A stretch of DNA of 64,000 nt from NCBI RefSeq assembly GCF_004784465.1, contig NZ_SRRU01000005.1, positions 372,001 to 436,000 of the forward strand, in the 5' to 3' direction. This DNA is from Streptomyces griseoluteus (GTDB lineage Bacteria > Actinomycetota > Actinomycetes > Streptomycetales > Streptomycetaceae). Every line of letters begins with the position of its first letter. The first letter of the stretch is position 1. The position numbers and the translations under genes were made by a program. A model generated the notes under the pieces. The model made no database searches, was not told the origin of the DNA, and saw only the letters and a program-made list of their open reading frames with translations. Of the stretch, positions 63,030 to 64,000 are shown in pieces.

Positions 63030-64000
63030 GGAAGGACCTCCGGGGAGGGAAGCGAAGCGTACGGGGACTGATCGGCGGGACCGGACGCGTCGTCGAGTCC
63101 GGGGTGCCTGGCCGCGCGGTCGCGGGCGACGCCCGCCTCCGGCAGCCGCAGGGTGAAGGTGGAGCCCTGGCCCTCGGCGCTCCAGACCGAGACCTCGCCG
63201 CCGTGCGAGGCGACCACGTGCTTGACGATGGCGAGGCCGAGGCCGGTGCCGCCGGTGGCGCGCGAGCGGGCCGGGTCGACGCGGTAGAAGCGCTCGAAGA
63301 TGCGCTCCTTGTCCTTGTCGGAGATGCCGATGCCCTGGTCGGTGACGGCGAGCTCGATCAGCTCGCCGCCCGGGGCGGAGATCCGGCGGGCGGAGATGCC
63401 GACGCGGGTGTGGGCCGGGGAGTAGTTGACCGCGTTCTCGACCAGGTTGCCGAGGGCCGCGGCGAGCTGGCCGCGGTTGCCCCATACGTGCAGGCCGGCC
63501 CGTACCGCGCCGGGCGGGTCCTGGATGGCGGTGGCCATGACGATCTGCTTCGTACCGGCCTGGTGGCGGCAGCGGTCGACGGCCTCGGCGACCAGCTCCT
63601 CCACGCGCACCGGCTCGGCGTCCTCCAGCGGGTCGTCGTTCTGCACCCGCGAGAGGTCGATCAGCTCCTGGACGAGGTTGGTCAGCCGGGTGGCCTCGAT
63701 CTGCATCCGCCCGGCGAAGCGCTGGACCGCGTCGGGCTCGTCGGAGGCGTCCATGACCGCCTCGGAGAGCAGGGAGAGAGCTCCTACGGGGGTCTTCAGC
63801 TCGTGGCTCACATTGGCCACGAAGTCACGGCGTACCGCCTCGATGCGGCGGGCGTCGGTCAGGTCCTCGACCAGCAGCAGCACCAGCCGGGAGCCGAGCG
63901 GGGCCACGCGGGCGGACACGGCCAGGGCCTCGCCCCGTCCGGTGCCGCGCCGGGGCAGGTCCAGCTCGACCTGTCGTATCTCCCCGTCGCGCCGGGTGTC
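63026..64000 (-). CDS. phoR: Phosphate regulon sensor histidine kinase PhoR (partial, 5' end outside window)
   Basis: At least 325 codons are visible, and the start lies beyond the edge. The H-box is NVSHELKTPVGALSLLSEAV, followed by N-box NLVENAVNYSP, G1 DQGIGISDKDKERIFERFYR, and G2 GGTGLGLAIVKH. It phosphorylates PhoP under phosphate starvation. An internal ATG at 63919 is not the start, because the frame remains open with kinase-type sequence upstream. The C-terminal 35 residues are low complexity. Confidence 0.95.
   Translation of the reverse strand, partial: DTRRDGEIRQVELDLPRRGTGRGEALAVSARVAPLGSRLVLLLVEDLTDARRIEAVRRDFVANVSHELKTPVGALSLLSEAVMDASDEPDAVQRFAGRMQIEATRLTNLVQELIDLSRVQNDDPLEDAEPVRVEELVAEAVDRCRHQAGTKQIVMATAIQDPPGAVRAGLHVWGNRGQLAAALGNLVENAVNYSPAHTRVGISARRISAPGGELIELAVTDQGIGISDKDKERIFERFYRVDPARSRATGGTGLGLAIVKHVVASHGGEVSVWSAEGQGSTFTLRLPEAGVARDRAARHPGLDDASGPADQSPYASLPSPEVLP

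Overview
The window is a very GC-rich chromosomal segment from a Streptomyces species. The evidence is the spore-pigment (whiE-type) type II polyketide cluster, a CdgB-type diguanylate cyclase with a BldD-like box, DasR-type sites at nagKA, the shared sugar-transport ATPase MsiK, strong third-position GC bias, rare TTA codons and many leaderless starts. Both edges cut genes: an Mce protein at the left and the PhoR kinase at the right.

Layout. Positions 1-9600 (minus strand) hold a tightly overlapping Mce lipid-import operon: an MlaF/Mkl-type ATPase, two MlaE/YrbE permeases and six MCE proteins, the fifth a lipoprotein. Next come a sigma factor with a membrane-spanning C-terminal extension, a secreted lytic transglycosylase, a small unknown protein, and a LacI regulator beside a secreted glycoside hydrolase and a DUF1996 protein with a LacI-type operator (12.6-16.8 kb). 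groEL2, with two CIRCE-like elements around its promoter, and a cold-shock gene follow. At 19.4-21.2 kb a SAM-I riboswitch precedes a threonine-synthase-like enzyme and a ubiquitin-like sulfur carrier, which suggests methionine rather than threonine synthesis.

Positions 21-30 kb are carbohydrate metabolism: glucosyl-3-phosphoglycerate synthase, otsA/otsB, an orphan sugar-binding lipoprotein, nagK-nagA with two DasR-like sites, and a PfkB kinase. Positions 29.5-42.9 kb carry a membrane-anchored carbohydrate-binding protein, cdgB and a mix of small enzymes and transporters (flavin reductase, acetyltransferases, ArfB, TerD, GNAT-Nudix fusion, pentapeptide-repeat protein, quinone oxidoreductase, MFS pump, rhomboid-like protein, aminoglycoside-kinase-like protein, beta-helix protein).

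Positions 42.9-51.1 kb form the spore-pigment cluster: minus-strand SchA/CurD-like protein, cupin, ketosynthase, chain-length factor, ACP and two cyclases, with a divergent FAD hydroxylase and a convergent O-methyltransferase. A tRNA-Thr and msiK follow. Positions 52.8-64 kb are conserved housekeeping order: a small membrane protein with a 15-bp tandem repeat at its 3' end, a sugar nucleotidyltransferase, a DoxX protein, rlmB, cysS, a PPOX oxidoreductase, ispF-ispD, carD, a lipoprotein, and phoP-phoR.
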